Below, piece by piece: positions 22,986 to 34,801 of a stretch of 64,000 bases of DNA (its first letter is position 1; each line of letters opens with the position of its first letter). Location of the stretch: assembly GCA_963682175.1 (NCBI GenBank), contig OY821775.1:31556053-31620052 (forward strand). Direction: 5' to 3'. The DNA comes from Triglochin maritima. Lineage: Eukaryota > Streptophyta > Magnoliopsida > Alismatales > Juncaginaceae. The notes under the pieces are model-generated. The model made no database searches and was not told where the DNA came from. It worked only from the letters and a program-made list of their open reading frames with translations. Position numbers and translations under genes: made by a program.

Positions 22986-25404
22986 CTGGCTGCTCATTAG
23001 CATGAGGAGGAGGAGTTGCTGGACCCACCTGTTATACTTGTTCTTCCTGTTCTTGCTCACATACCTCTCCGTGATCGATGCTACCCGAGCCGTACCATTC
23101 TACTCTCATTTGTTGTATTGCCAGAGGCAAATGGGAACCACTTTGAGGTTAAACCTCAGTTTATTTCCATGCTCCCTCACTTCACTGGGAAGGGTGACCC
23201 CTATATCTTTCTCAGGGAATTTGAGGAGGTTTGTGCTATGTTCAAGCTGCAAAAACTTAACACAGACTCCATCCATCCTAGGCTTGTTCCCTTTGCACTG
23301 AAGGATGATGCCAAGAAGTGGTTGTGCAGTGATTGACATCATTTCATGCTTACATTTGTATCTTATATCCATTATCTTTGACCTAATTAATGCAACGTAA
23401 CGAGTTTTACCTTTGAATTTCAGAAATAAATTGATTTGAAGAGAAGTGGCATTAAAGGACCTGAATGTAAGATCGAAGGACCAATGTAAGATCGAAGGAC
23501 CTGAATGTAAGATCGAAGGACCAGTGATGGGAAACAACAGCCCGATCCAAACCCTGTAGACCACCAATTAGCAGTCTCAGACCGCTGATTGGTGGTCCAG
23601 GTTAGTCCGGATCCGCTAAGATTTCTATAAGGTGTGTATTAGAGTGTATTTTGTCTATTTCTGGTATATGTATAGTCCCATACCGGGGGATTGTCCCGGA
23701 TTACCTTTTTTTATGGCTATAAATAGAACTCTCCCTCCTCTCTTGTATCCCATCACTATCTTTGTGGCCATCCTATCTACTAGAAGTAAAAGCCTTAAAG
23801 CAAAAACCCTGGTGGAGAGAGGCTACTTGTAATTGAGTGAATAATAATATATTTTTTCCTTGGGATGAGTTTCAGTATGCATTCCTCAAGAAGTACTTTC
23901 CAAATCATCGGACAAAAAAACTGAGGAACGAAATCAATTTGTTTTATCAGCATGAGACCGAATCATTCCATGCATACTTAGAGAGGTTCAATGAGCTACT
24001 ATCCTCATGCCCTCACCATGACATCGAGTTGTGGTGCCTGTGTCAGATTGTTTATGAGGGTCTTCACATCCCTTCCTGAACGCTCCTTGAGTCCATGTGT
24101 CAAGGAGAGTTTTTAAGAAAGGATGAAAGGGACGCATGGGCTTTCCTAGAAGACCTCGCTGAGAAAACCATGCAGTGGGAGAGTGTGAGGGAACCACCAG
24201 CATCATCTAGCATAGGAGCGAGGATCGCAAATGCAAACTTGACTATATTGGGTGCTGCATTTGCCGTTGATACGACTACGACAACCGAGGAGTGCATGGT
24301 GGCCTTAATGCGCCATATGTATTCTATTGAGCTCAAAAACCGACACGATGTGTCACATGTGTCTGCATCTGGTCCAATTCCCTATCATTTATGTGGTAGG
24401 ATAGGTCATATCGGGGGTGAGTGTGCATCCATTCCTCCTGAGATGGAACATGTCAATGCCATCTATGATAGATCCAGGAATGACCCATATTCATCATCAT
24501 ATAACCCTGGATGGAGGAACCACCCTAATTTTCATGGAACCATAACAATGCCCGAGGTGGTCCTTCAAACTTTTCTCGACCACTTAACTGACCACACCAA
24601 CCTCCCACGCATTCCCAGTCTTATCACCCACCCCAAAGTCAAAACACCAACCCACCAAGTTTCCCAAATTCTAACAACTTGGAAACCCGATTTAATTTTC
24701 TTGAGAACTTAACTTTTGGACTTGAGAATGCTGTAAAAAACTTTATCTCGTCCATGAGCCAAGTTCTCACTTCGAATCAGCAGACCATCAAATCTCTCGA
24801 GTTTTGGATAGGCTAATTGGCTCAGTGTGTACATGAGGGAGAGAGAGGGAGTCGCCTAGCCAACCTGTGGCTAATCCCCGTGGTCAACTTCACTCGAACA
24901 TGCAAAATGCAAGTTCAAGACCACAGGGGGGGGGGGGGGCAAGTGAACTATGTGGAAGAACCTGTGGACCATGTCAATGCCATTGTGACCTTGAGAAATG
25001 GGAAGCAGGTCAACAACCACGTTTCCTTGCAAGTAAATCCATCTATGTAGCCCCTTGTGGGAATGATGGTGAGAAAGAGGCCGACGGTGAGAGTAATACA
25101 CCAATACCTCATTCTCTGGCTCCGTATAAGACATACCTACCAAAAGCTCCTTATCCTAGTAGGTTGTCTAAGAAACAGAGTGACAGTGTGGATAAAATGC
25201 TGGAGATATTCAAGAAAGTGAATGTCAACATTCATTTGTTAGACATGATTCAACAAATACGTCCCTATGCAAAATTCCTGAAGGATCTCTGTACGACTAA
25301 GAGGAAAACCAATGTCCATAGTAAAGCCTTTTTGGCGGTTAATGTGAGTTCAATCATTTCAAACCCATCATATGTAAAATTGAAGGACCCAGGTAGTTCA
25401 ACAA
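22986..25404 (+). pseudogene. Element H gag (broken)
   Basis: Athila/gypsy-type Gag. At the position of K's ATG (27979) the codon reads CTG (22986), so the start is lost. 23016-23329 encodes the capsid start (NGNHFEVKPQFISMLPHF, then LKDDAKKWL). A truncated LTR (23330-23857) interrupts it, and the capsid resumes with WDEFQYAFLKKYFPNHR and SCPHHDIELW. A TGA at about 24077 stands where K has an Arg codon. The knuckle reads YHLCGRIGHIGGEC, with its first Cys changed to Tyr. A run of 14 G at 24926-24939 shifts the frame. The linker 24950-25404 (APYPSRLSKKQSD; KDLCTTKRKTN) runs into the K insertion. Confidence 0.8.
23330..23857 (+). repeat. Truncated gypsy LTR inside H gag
   Basis: Begins TGATTGACATCATTTCATGC, the start of the K and L LTRs, and contains their palindrome region and TATAAATA box (about 23718). 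It stops at about 23857, some 500 bases in, where gag resumes. About 25 bases of gag are missing at the right junction, so insertion was followed by deletion. No target duplication remains. Confidence 0.75.
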
Positions 25405-26788
25405 TGATTGTCATTATTTCATGCTTACATTTGTATCTTATATCCATTATCTTTCACCTAAACAATGCTACATGACGAGTTTTATGTTTAAATTTCAGAA
25501 ATAAATAGGTTTGAAGAGAAGAAGCATAAAAGGACCTAAAAGCAGGAAAAATGACTGAGTTGAAAGACTCGAGGACTAAGATGCAAGATCAAAGGACCTG
25601 AATGTAAGATCGAAGGACCAATGAGCAAACAAGAATACTCCACACCATCATGGGGACTATTTTGGCAATTCTATTTGGGTCGGAGCTCCAGCAAGCGAAG
25701 TAGATGCATCAAAGACAAACAAAGCCATCCAGAAAAGCCCTGAAGAAAATCCAGAGCGATCCAAACCCTGTAGACCACTAATTAGAGGTCTGGGACCTCT
25801 AATTGGCGGTCCGAGTTGCTCCGGATCCACTAAAATTTTTGTAAGTCGTGTATTAGAGCGTATTTAATCTATTTTTGGTATTTGTTTAGTCCCATAAAGG
25901 GGGATTGTCCCAGATTCCCTTTTTCTATGGCTATAAATAGAACTCTTCACCTTATATTGTAATCACCCATTGCTTGGTGGCATTCTCTATACTTGGAGTA
26001 AGCCTTGGCGCAAAAACTCAAGGTGGAGAAGAATGCTGCTTGTGATGTGAGTCATTTAATAAAATAATTTTTCCATTGTTTTGTTCTTATGTTGTTTCTT
26101 TATGCATGCTTAGGTTAGTTTTATTTCTTTGATTGTAGACTAAAGTAGTTAGAATGTTTCCTTTCTTCTTTAGTTTGATTGTTAAAATAATGTGTCGTGA
26201 GTAGATCCATCCCCCTTTGGGGCTGGAGATGATGTTCATACATGCATTAAAGAATGGATATGAATGCTTTATATTTTGATTGTGTTGATAAATGTGAATG
26301 TATGCGTGATTGTTAGAGTAGAATACTACACTTGATGGGTTTTACCACACATCTTAGACACCTCCCATCTTGTTTAGGTTCTGAAATAACCAGCTCGTGT
26401 ATATGAAAGTTAATCAACTAGGTTAGTGAATGGGTTGATAGGTTTTGCCATAACCTTTAGACACTTCCTATGCATGAAAACACTACCTACATTTGTACCT
26501 ATAGAATGCATTCTTCACCATCTTTTTACATGTGTTCACACACTCCACCCCTAGGGGTCATTCTCTTACTGATTCCAGCTTAGTGTTAAGTTTCTTTAGT
26601 TTAGTTCGAAGTAATTGTTAATCACTTTCCATTGCATTTCTCTTCATAGTAGTTTAATGTAGCATAGATTAGCTTAGACAAACTCTTCTCCCTTGTTGTT
26701 GCCACTTGATTTATGAAAAACTAGAGTGGTCTCTCCTGCCCGTGGATCACCGACGTCGTGCACTTACGGTAGTTTAAACGATTAAACA
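25405..26788 (+). repeat. Element K 5' LTR
   Basis: 1384 bases, TGATTGTCATTATTTC to GATTAAACA. Contains the family's twin palindrome in diverged form (about 25765-25802), a TATAAATA box at 25932-25939 and the conserved GTGCACTTACGG stretch before the end. Confidence 0.9.
25932..25939 (+). promoter_or_regulatory. TATA box of K 5' LTR
   Basis: TATAAATA, preceded by 'tttttctatggc' and followed by GAACTCTTCACC. The same context recurs in every LTR of this family that keeps the region (23718, 38943, 44623, 45792). Confidence 0.75.
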
Positions 26789-26794
26789 AGTTTT

Positions 26795-26812
26795 TGGCAC
26801 CGTTTCCAGGGA
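26795..26812 (+). other. Element K primer binding site (Athila type)
   Basis: TGGCACCGTTTCCAGGGA, six bases after the LTR. It differs from L's TGGCGCCGTTTCCGGGGA by two bases. The TGGCGCCGTTGCCGGGGA type is usual for Athila elements (tRNA-Asp). Confidence 0.85.
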
Positions 26813-27978
26813 GGTGCCAGTCCAGACTCTGGTTTGGACGATTCGAGTGGATTTAATATGTGTTTTGTAGTTTGCTTTGTTTCAGGAAGCTCTGGAGCTC
26901 AAGGGAAGACATCTGGAGAAATTTTGAGGCAAACAACAAACTTCACACCGCCAATCAGTGGCCTTACACCGCCAACTGGCGGTCTGGTAAGCTCTGTTTC
27001 TCTTGTTCTTTCTTTGGCTTGTTCCTTTATCTGTTAGAGTGATCCGGGGATCAATTTGGCATGTTCTGACTTAAAGTTTGCCCCCAGATCAATAATCTAT
27101 CTCCCTTTAAGCAACTTGGACCTTAAACCCCAAAGCAAAAGATTAGGCATTCTTTCTTGTTTAGGTAATGCACCATGTACTCGACTTAGGCACGTATATT
27201 GTCTTTTCTTTTAGCTTTACTTTCAATTATTGAGCGCTGGCGTGAGGTACGCATTTCTGACTCTCATTCATGCATTTCGTATGAACATGTATTAGTTAGT
27301 AGGAAGTGCATTGCAACAAGTGTTAGTTGAGCGTTTGTTTGGAGAGTTGATTGTTAGATTAGGACTCCAAAATGCTACTGAGGAGGGGTTGTCCCATATA
27401 GATAAGGTGGGGGATTTTATCACCCTTTCCTTCGCCTCAAAAACCACACTAATCAAGAGCCTAATTTTAAAATCAAGTAGACATTGACCCTAAGGATTTC
27501 GGGCGCATTAGGAGAGTGATCATGTCCCGACCGTCATGGCCTGATCGGCGTCGCCCATTCTGTCGATAGTAGGAGAGACGCGATTTCCGGATCTTGACTC
27601 ACTTGCTGGGCATTGTGGTCCTCGTCGTAGGGAGGTGAGGCATGTTGAGGCCGTGTGACCTCCCAGTTAGGCGTCGTCTAGCTGTAAGGACCTATAGCGA
27701 CCTTAGGACTGTTTGAGCCTTGTTTGCTTCTACATGTGGCATAAGAACTTCTTCCCTTCTCTCCTGAGTCATTCTCTCTCTTCTGTGTCCCTCTATCTTC
27801 TACTCTACGCACATTCTTTGTTTTATAAAAAAGGTTTTGGTTTGTGTGTGCACCTTTGTGCATACTTGTGTGGGCACGAGACGAGAGTGGCCGTTTGACG
27901 AGGCGTGTCCTCAATACTGATTTGGTAGTCGATTTCTCGACACCTTCTTCCTCTCGTGTCGTGCATAGTCTGGGTTCA
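26813..27978 (+). other. Element K leader, non-coding
   Basis: About 1.2 kb between the primer site and gag. Contains a second twin-palindrome module (about 26948-26985: ACCGCCAA...TGGC and ACCGCCAACTGGCGGT) and the conserved block at 27565-27830 shared with H and L. Only short chance ORFs. Confidence 0.75.
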
Positions 27979-30388
27979 ATGGCTGCTCAATTCCGCGAGG
28001 AGGAGCAGTTGCTGGACCCACCTATTCCAGTTGTTGCACTTGTTCGTCCTGTTGTGGCTCCCATACCTCTACGTGATCGATGCTACCCGAGCCGTACCAC
28101 TCTAACCTCATGCATCGTATTACCAGAGGTGAATGGGAACCACTTTGAGGTTAAACCTCAATTCATTTCTATGCTCCCTTACTTCACTGAGAAGGGTGAC
28201 CCCTATATCTTTCTTTCTCAGGGAATTTGAGGAGGTCTGTGCTATGTTCAAGCTGCAATAACTTAGCAAAGACTCCATCCATCTTAGGCAAGTCCTTTTT
28301 GCACTAAAAGATGATGCGAAGAAGTGGTTGTACAACAACCAAGCGAATGCCTTTAGGACTTGGGATGAATTTCAATCTGCATTTCTCAAAAAGTACTTTC
28401 CAAATCATCGGACTCAAAAATTGAGGAACAAAATCAATTCGTTCTATAAACCTGAGACTGAAACATTTCATGAATATTTAGAGAGATTCAAGGAGCTACC
28501 ATCCTCATGCCCTCACCATGGCATCGAGTTGTGGCGCCTTGGTCGGATTGTCTACGAGGTTCTTCACATCCCGTCCCGAACGCTCCTTGAGTCCATGTGT
28601 CAAGGAGAGTTCAATGGAAAGGATGAAAGGGAGGCATGGGCTTTCCTAGAAGACCTTGCTGAGAAAACCATGCAATGGGAGAGTGTGAGGGAACCCCCAT
28701 CATCATCTAGCATAGGAGCGAGGATCGCAAATGCAATAGATCGGGTGCCACATTTGCTGTCGATACCACTAGGGCCACCGAGGCGCGCATGGCGGCCTTA
28801 ATGCGCCGTATGGATCCGATTGAGCTCCAAAACCAACAAGAGTGCGCCTCACATGTCCACATCTGGTCCAGTTCCTTGTCATTCATGTGGTATAATAGGT
28901 CATGTTGGAAGCGAGTGTGCGTCCATTCGTCCTGAGATGGAACATGTCAACGTCATCTATGATAGGGCTAGGAATGACCCATACTCATTATCTTATAATC
29001 TCGGATGGAGGAACCACCCTCATTTTTCATGCAACCCAAATAATGCCCCGGGTGGTCCTTCAGACTCCTCTCGGCCACCTAACCAACCACATCAACCTCC
29101 CATGCATGCACAATCATATCAGTCATCCCAAGCTCAAATCACCAATCAATTGAGTTTCCCAAATTCCAACAATATGGAAACCCGATTCAATTCGCTTGAG
29201 ACCATGACTTGTGGACTTGAAAACTCAATGAATTTTTTTATGTCAACCACAAGTCAAGTTCTCACTTCAAATAAGCAGACCATCAAATCTCTAGAGCTTT
29301 AGATCGGCCAATTGGCTCAGTCTGTACATGAAGGAGAGAGGGTCTCTGCCTCGCCAGCAACAACACATGCAAAATGAGAATGTGGTACCTCGGGGGTGGC
29401 AAGTGAACCATGTGGAGGAACCTGTTCACCATGTCAATGCCATTGTAACCTTAAGGAATGGAAAACAGGTTGACAATTACATTTCCTTGCCACCACCACC
29501 ATCTATGCTGCCCCTCAGTGGGAATGGTGGTGAAGAAGAGGCTGAGGGTAATACACCAACGCCTCCTTCTCAAGCACTGCAGAAAACCTACCTGTCAAAA
29601 GCTCCCTATCCCAGTAGGTTAACCAAAAAGCAGAGTGACACAATGGACAAGATATTAGAGGTGTTTAAGCAAATGAAGGTTAACATCCCCTTGTTGGATG
29701 TCATCCAACAAATACCTCAATATGCCAAAGTGTTAAAAGATCTCTGCACAACCAAGAGGAAGACCAATGTTCCTAAGAGAGCATTCTTAGTTGCAAATGT
29801 AAGCTCACTTTGGTCCAATCCCACCTACACAAAATACAAGGACCTTGGGTGTCCTACTATTCAATGTACGATAGGGGACACTAGCATGAGTAATGTATTG
29901 CTTGATTTAAGATCGGCGGTCAACCTCCTCCCAATTTCTGTTTATCAACAGTTGAACTTGGGATAATTGAAACCAACTAAGATCACCCTCCAATTGGAGG
30001 ATAGATCCATTCGTATTCCAAAAGGGATTATCGAGGACGTGCTTATCAAAGTTGGAGATTTTATATTTCCAGTCGATTTTGTCATCCTCGATACCAATCC
30101 TATTGCAAACACCCACTCTCAAACACCTTTGATTTTGGGTAGACCATTTCTGGCAACCTCCAACGCCTTAATTAATTGTAGAAATGGTCTCATGAAGCTC
30201 TCATTCGGTAACATGAGTGCCGAGTTTCGTGTGTTCAACTCTTGTAGGCAACAAGAGCTCACAAACCAACCTTTAAATCTCAATCTCTTCCACCAATTAG
30301 AGAAAGCACCGCAAAATCAACGAACACCCCTAACACCAATGCAACCTGTTGAGAATGTTTGTGGGCCCAGCGAAAACTCATTTCCTAT
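27979..30388 (+). pseudogene. Element K gag-protease (broken)
   Basis: The ATG at 27979 (MAAQFREEEQLLDPP) is the start expected from the family. The capsid domain runs to about 28800 (NGNHFEVKPQFISML; ALKDDAKKWLYNNQ; FLKKYFPNHRTQKLR; PSCPHHGIELWRLG). A knuckle CHSCGIIGHVGSEC (CX2CX4HX4C) lies at about 28878-28919. A linker and a retropepsin-like domain follow; its active site reads LLDLRSAVNLLP, with Arg for Gly, and RPFLATSNALINC and GLMKLSFGN come later. Lesions: a TTTC duplication near 28210, TAA near 28258, a frameshift near 28735, TAG at about 29300, TAA at about 29964. No RT follows; the frame instead continues, across solo LTR M, into the C-terminal domain. Confidence 0.85.
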
Positions 30389-31363
30389 TGATTGACATCA
30401 TTTCGTGCTTATATTTGTATCTTATATCCATTATCTTACACTTAAGCAATGCTATGTGATGAGTTTTTTGTTTAGTTTTCAGGAATAAATACATTTGAAG
30501 AGATGAACATAAAAGGACCCAAAAACTGGGAAAAAGGACTGAATTGTGAGATCTGGGGACAAAGATGCAAGGGAGAAGGACCTGAATGTAAGACATTTGG
30601 GGGGTGGAGTAATTAGTTTAAATATGTGTGAGTAGTTCCATCCGCATTTGGGGGGTGGAGTAATATGTGATATGATCATGTAGTGTATTAAGTGTGTGTT
30701 ATCTTTATCCCTTGAGCTTTATATGATTTCCATAACCATATAATGGGTTTTCACTTTTATCTTTTATATGCTAATGCTCTTGAATGAATCTTTGCTTATG
30801 CTTTGATGAGTGGACCTATTTTATGGGGAATGATAAGGTTAGGATATGGATGAAGTTAATATTGGAAACATAAGTTGTAGTGTATGTACTCTTGTTGCCT
30901 TTACCTTGGTTAATGTCTTGTATGTTTTAATGATATTGGGTTATCTTAATTCATATGGAGGCATAGTAGGGTCTAGTCTTTATACATGAGTTCATTTAGC
31001 TTCATTCCAATTATTGTATTGTATGTTTCAATGATGTAGTCTTATCTTAATTGATGTGGAGGCAAAATTGGATGTAGTTTTATGATTTAATGCACTACAT
31101 GTTGTGAGGAGCTTAATTGAACACACACACACACCTCTTTATATTCACATTACTTCTCTACCCCCTATGGGGTTTAGTTTTTATTGCTTATCTTTCATTT
31201 CCTTTTGCATTCTAGTGTAGTTAGTGTAATCAATCTTTCTCTCCCTTTTTTACCACTCGCCTTCGCACAATCCAGACGTCGACACACCTCCCAGTGGACG
31301 ACCCATATTTGCCACTGCTTCAACGCGGTCGTGCACTTGCGATTTAAATAAAACAATCAATCA
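30389..31363 (+). mobile_element. Solo gypsy LTR M inside K
   Basis: Begins TGATTGACATCATTTCGTGC and ends AATCAATCA, with near-identical target duplications CCTAT (30384-30388) and CCTGT (31364-31368). At 975 bases it is ~400 shorter than L's LTRs: the part with palindromes and TATA box is missing near 30597. Taking out the LTR and one duplication restores the K reading frame across the site, which confirms the boundaries. Confidence 0.85.
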
Positions 31364-31607
31364 CCTGTCTTTGCAATGCAACATAGTAAGCTGACATCAA
31401 ACATGAATGCCCAAAGGGAATGTTCGTTGCATGATTCCGTGGAGAGAATTAGTGAGGGGGACACACCTCAGCATATGCCCATTCCAGAAGGTGCATCACC
31501 CGTGTCCTAGGGCTATTGAGCCCTTTGAGCTTCAGATTGTCTCCAACAAAGACCCACCTACACCGAGCTTATGCTTCATGATATAAATGATGGTGGGAAG
31601 TCCTTGT
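31364..31607 (+). pseudogene. Element K C-terminal domain, first part
   Basis: Continues the K frame after solo LTR M: open from 31364 to a TAG at 31508, with two further stops before J begins at 31608. The last residues before J (HDINDGGKSL) line up with L's YIANEGIRSS. Sirevirus J then interrupts the frame. Confidence 0.65.
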
Positions 31608-31984
31608 TGTTGGTTTTTTGCCTTAATTTATGTTTTGATGATTCAATCATCCTAATCTAAATTCTGATCATGTAGAGTAGCACACATGTTGCATTGCACA
31701 TATATTGCTTTGTGCTAACCTCTACAGGTGATCAAGACTCTAGGAAGAAAGGAAAATCAAGTCAAGACATGTAATCAAGCTCTTTTGAAGACATGTATTT
31801 TGTATTTTCTTTGAGTTTTAGGAACTTGTGTAAATTGAGCATACTTGAGCTAAAAACTACTTAAACACACACTAGGTTCCTTATAGAAGTCACACACGAA
31901 ATTTCACAGAATTTGGACTTCAATAGATCACCCAAACTTAGACCGGAAAACACTAAACTTGAACTCTAACAATCTGCCCACATT

Positions 31985-32456
31985 CGGTCGACCGTAACAG
32001 ACTGTTCGGTCGACCGAGTGATCAATTATCCGGTTTGTGTTTTCACTGCCTAGTTTCGGTCGACCGTATGAACTTATTTTTCCGATCGTTTATTTTGTCG
32101 TATTATACCCAATGGTAGTATTCGTATTAACCAAATATACCCCAAATACATTTCATGTATCGGTCGACCGAGGACCTTGTTCGGTCGACCGAATATCTGT
32201 CTGTTGACAAACCCGAACCTCCTGGACAAAATCGGTCGACCGCAAGACCTTAGCTCGGTCGACCGAATTGATCATTGTTTTTCAACCCCAAAGAGCTTGG
32301 TGCAAATCGGTCGACCGAACCCTTTTCGGAGTTGGACTGATCACTTAAGTGTAGCTAAGTTGTAGTGTTGGGTGGTCGACCATTACCTAACCGGTCGACT
32401 GAACTGCATTCAAAACTGTCAAACGGTTGACCGTTCAGACCGATCCGGTCGACCGA
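31985..32456 (+). repeat. CGGTCGACCG palindrome cluster in J 5' LTR
   Basis: About eleven GTCGAC cores in ~470 bases by eye, most within CGGTCGACCG and often TTCGGTCGACCGAA. Spacing is irregular. Confidence 0.9.
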
Positions 32457-32552
32457 ATTAACTCAGAATTAGGTCCTGCGAGTTTCTGTTTTGTGTATCC
32501 TACACCAACACTCACCCAATCAACCCCAACAGATCTATTCTCTCTAATGCCT

Positions 32553-32561
32553 ATATAAAGA
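32553..32561 (+). promoter_or_regulatory. Likely TATA box of J 5' LTR
   Basis: TATATAAAG about 100 bases downstream of the palindrome cluster. The same order occurs in the 3' LTR (36425) and, as TATAAATA, in the E family. Confidence 0.65.
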
Positions 32562-33107
32562 GTTGTAAAACACATTTTAACACAACTCTCCCACTATATA
32601 CTTGTCCAATACATTAGAGAGAATCCCAAACACTCTAAGCCTCCGATTTCCACACTTAAGATCAATTCCAATCCTTCTCAAGTGTGCTCAAGTTTAGTGA
32701 TTGATTGTCCCACTCAAGTTTGTTGCTGTCAAAGAAGAGTAAAGGTTTCGGTGAAAGCCCGAAGCATCCCACTAGAATTGTGAGAAGTGGAGCCAAGCTC
32801 GACGAGGGTTGTTCGTGAGCTTGAAGATTGTAAAGGCGTTCTCTCCCGGCCCGGAACGATGAGTGGTTAGTGAAGTCATGAGTGGAGCTCAGTGATCCGA
32901 GCGGAGCTTGCAAGAGAGGATTAGGACCCGGGTGGGGTGCCGAACCTCTATAAAAATCCCCCGTCTCATTGTGGTTTGCATTTCTATTCTTTACTTGCTT
33001 GTTTGTTAGTTTAATTCCGCTGCATATCTTTGATAGATCAAACAAGTAGGTTATTAAGATTAATTGTGATTAGTATTGTGGACCCATAACCCACACGATC
33101 CTACATT

Positions 33108-33120
33108 TGATATCACAGCC
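33108..33120 (+). other. Element J primer binding site (mutated)
   Basis: TGATATCACAGCC, two changes from TGGTATCAGAGCC. Confidence 0.75.
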
Positions 33121-33157
33121 TTGTTAGCTAATTCTCATACTTAATAGTATTTTTAGC

Positions 33158-34801
33158 ATGGCCTCTACTTCATCTAATCACATAAAATGATTATGCACAA
33201 CTCGACCTCCCTTGCTAAATGGGTCAAATTATGATTATTGGAAGAATAGGATGAAGATTTTCCTAATTTCTAATGACCTTAAGTATTGGATGTTTCTTCA
33301 AAATCCATACACACCCCAAATGAAGATGAATTAGATTCACTTACAAGACCCAAAATGAAAGAAATCAAAATGAATTCAAAAATTATGAACATCTTGTATT
33401 GTGGCCTTAATGAGGATGAATATAATAGGATTAGGGGTTTTGTAAGTGCATATGAAATATGGCATAGATTGCAAATGCATCATGGGGGGATAGCAAAACT
33501 AAGGAAACCCGCATTAGTCTCCTCATGCATAAATATGAATTTTTTTCTATGCAAATCGGTGAAAACATAAGGAAAATGAACACTCGCTTCACCAATATTA
33601 CTAACTCTCTTTTGGTTCTTAGAAGAAGATTAAATGAAGGAGAGATGATAAGGAAATTCCTGTGGTCGCTAAGTCACGATCGGGAAGATAAGGTGGTCAC
33701 AATTGAAGAAGCACACGACCTTTCCCAACTCAAGATGGAGGAGTTAATTGGAAATCTCATGGCTTATGAGCTCCAAATTAACCATCGAAAGGAGAAGGAA
33801 GCCTCCAAGAACAAACCAACCTTGGGATTACATGGAAATATTGACCAACCAAGTAGGAGTGTAGAAGATGAGGACATTGAAGTCCTAGCCAAAAACTTCT
33901 TCAAATACCTCAAGAATGATAAAGAAGAAAAGAATGAAAGAAGAGATAGAAGAAGTGAAAAGAGAGAAAAGAAGAAGGAGAAGGAAGAGAGTGAGAATGA
34001 GAGGAGAGAAGGGGAGAAGAAAAAGGAGAGAAGGGAGAGGAGAAGAGAAAAGGAGAAGAGCAAGAGAAGAGAAAGGAAGGAGGAAGCACACAAGGCTACA
34101 TGGGATGACTCTTCATTTCCATCATCGTCGTCGTCTTCCTTCCAAAGTAGAAGAGAGGTGGCTCACTCATGCTTCATGGCTGTTGAAGATCAAAGTGAGG
34201 TAGAATCTAACTCATGTTCTAATAATTCATGCTCAACTAAGTCATATTATAGTGATAGCTCAAACTCTAGTGCAAATAATGAAAATTATACACATGATGA
34301 GCTTCAAAATGCATTCCATGACATAGTTAAACAATATGAGATCATTTGTGAAAAGAATAAAAGTGCTAGAAAGCTAATCAAAGATCTCCAAAGCCAAATT
34401 GAAACATGTATGAATGAGAAGAATGAGGTGGTTGCTAGACTTGAAAATAATGCATCAAATCTTGATAAATTAAAAGCAACACCTATAGATTGTGAACAAC
34501 TAGATCTTCAAGCTTGCAATGTGCAATGAAGAAAAGATTTAGAAAGGTTCACACATGTAACTAAGATGCTTAACATGCTATTAGGAAGTCAAAGACAATC
34601 TTTGCAAACCATGGTTTAGGATTTAATGCTAAATTGAAAAACCATGCATCTTATACAACTTTAAATGGAAAGCATTTAGTTGTAAAGCATACTTCCTCAA
34701 ATGTGTGGGCTCCTAAAACCAAAATAGTTTGGGTTCCCAAAGCTAACATTCAAGGACCCAAACTTGTTTGTGTACCTAAATCTACACTTGTAGGTGCTTG
34801 A
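33158..34801 (+). pseudogene. Element J gag (broken), no zinc knuckle
   Basis: The ATG at 33158 opens MASTSSNHIK, interrupted by a stop; then NGSNYDYWKNRMKIFL, the UBN2-type Gag start. Frameshifts occur near 33310 and 33487 (a G-run). The long open part 33525-34529 carries MHKYEFFSMQIGENIRKMN and EEAHDLSQLKMEELIGNLM. A run of about 60 residues that is almost all Glu, Arg and Lys (33915-34090) follows, then KATWDDSS, a Ser-rich part, and a heptad-like coiled coil with DELQNAFHDIVKQYEIICEK. A nonsense codon at 34527 and a frameshift precede the VWVPK-type end. The final stop at 34799 is at the same place as in F. It has no CCHC knuckle. Confidence 0.85.

Larger units (their letters stand above)
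22558..25404 (+). mobile_element. Element H, left half: Athila-like gypsy leader and gag
   Basis: Leader and gag match K (27565-29900) in order. The 5' LTR and primer site are missing; the pyrimidine tract takes their place. The reading breaks at 25404 inside the protease linker and resumes at 46669 after element K, with target duplication AACAA at 25400-25404 and 46669-46673. H is therefore the host into which K inserted. Confidence 0.85.
31608..33105 (+). repeat. Element J 5' LTR
   Basis: 1498 bases. Palindrome cluster 31985-32456, likely TATA box TATATAAAG at about 32553, and the shared CTCGACGAGGGTTGTTCG stretch near 32808. Confidence 0.9.

Noticed and set aside
31985..32456. Spaced CGGTCGACCG units considered as a CRISPR array
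   Set aside because: Repeats are 10 bases, spacers irregular, units vary, and they lie in plant LTRs.
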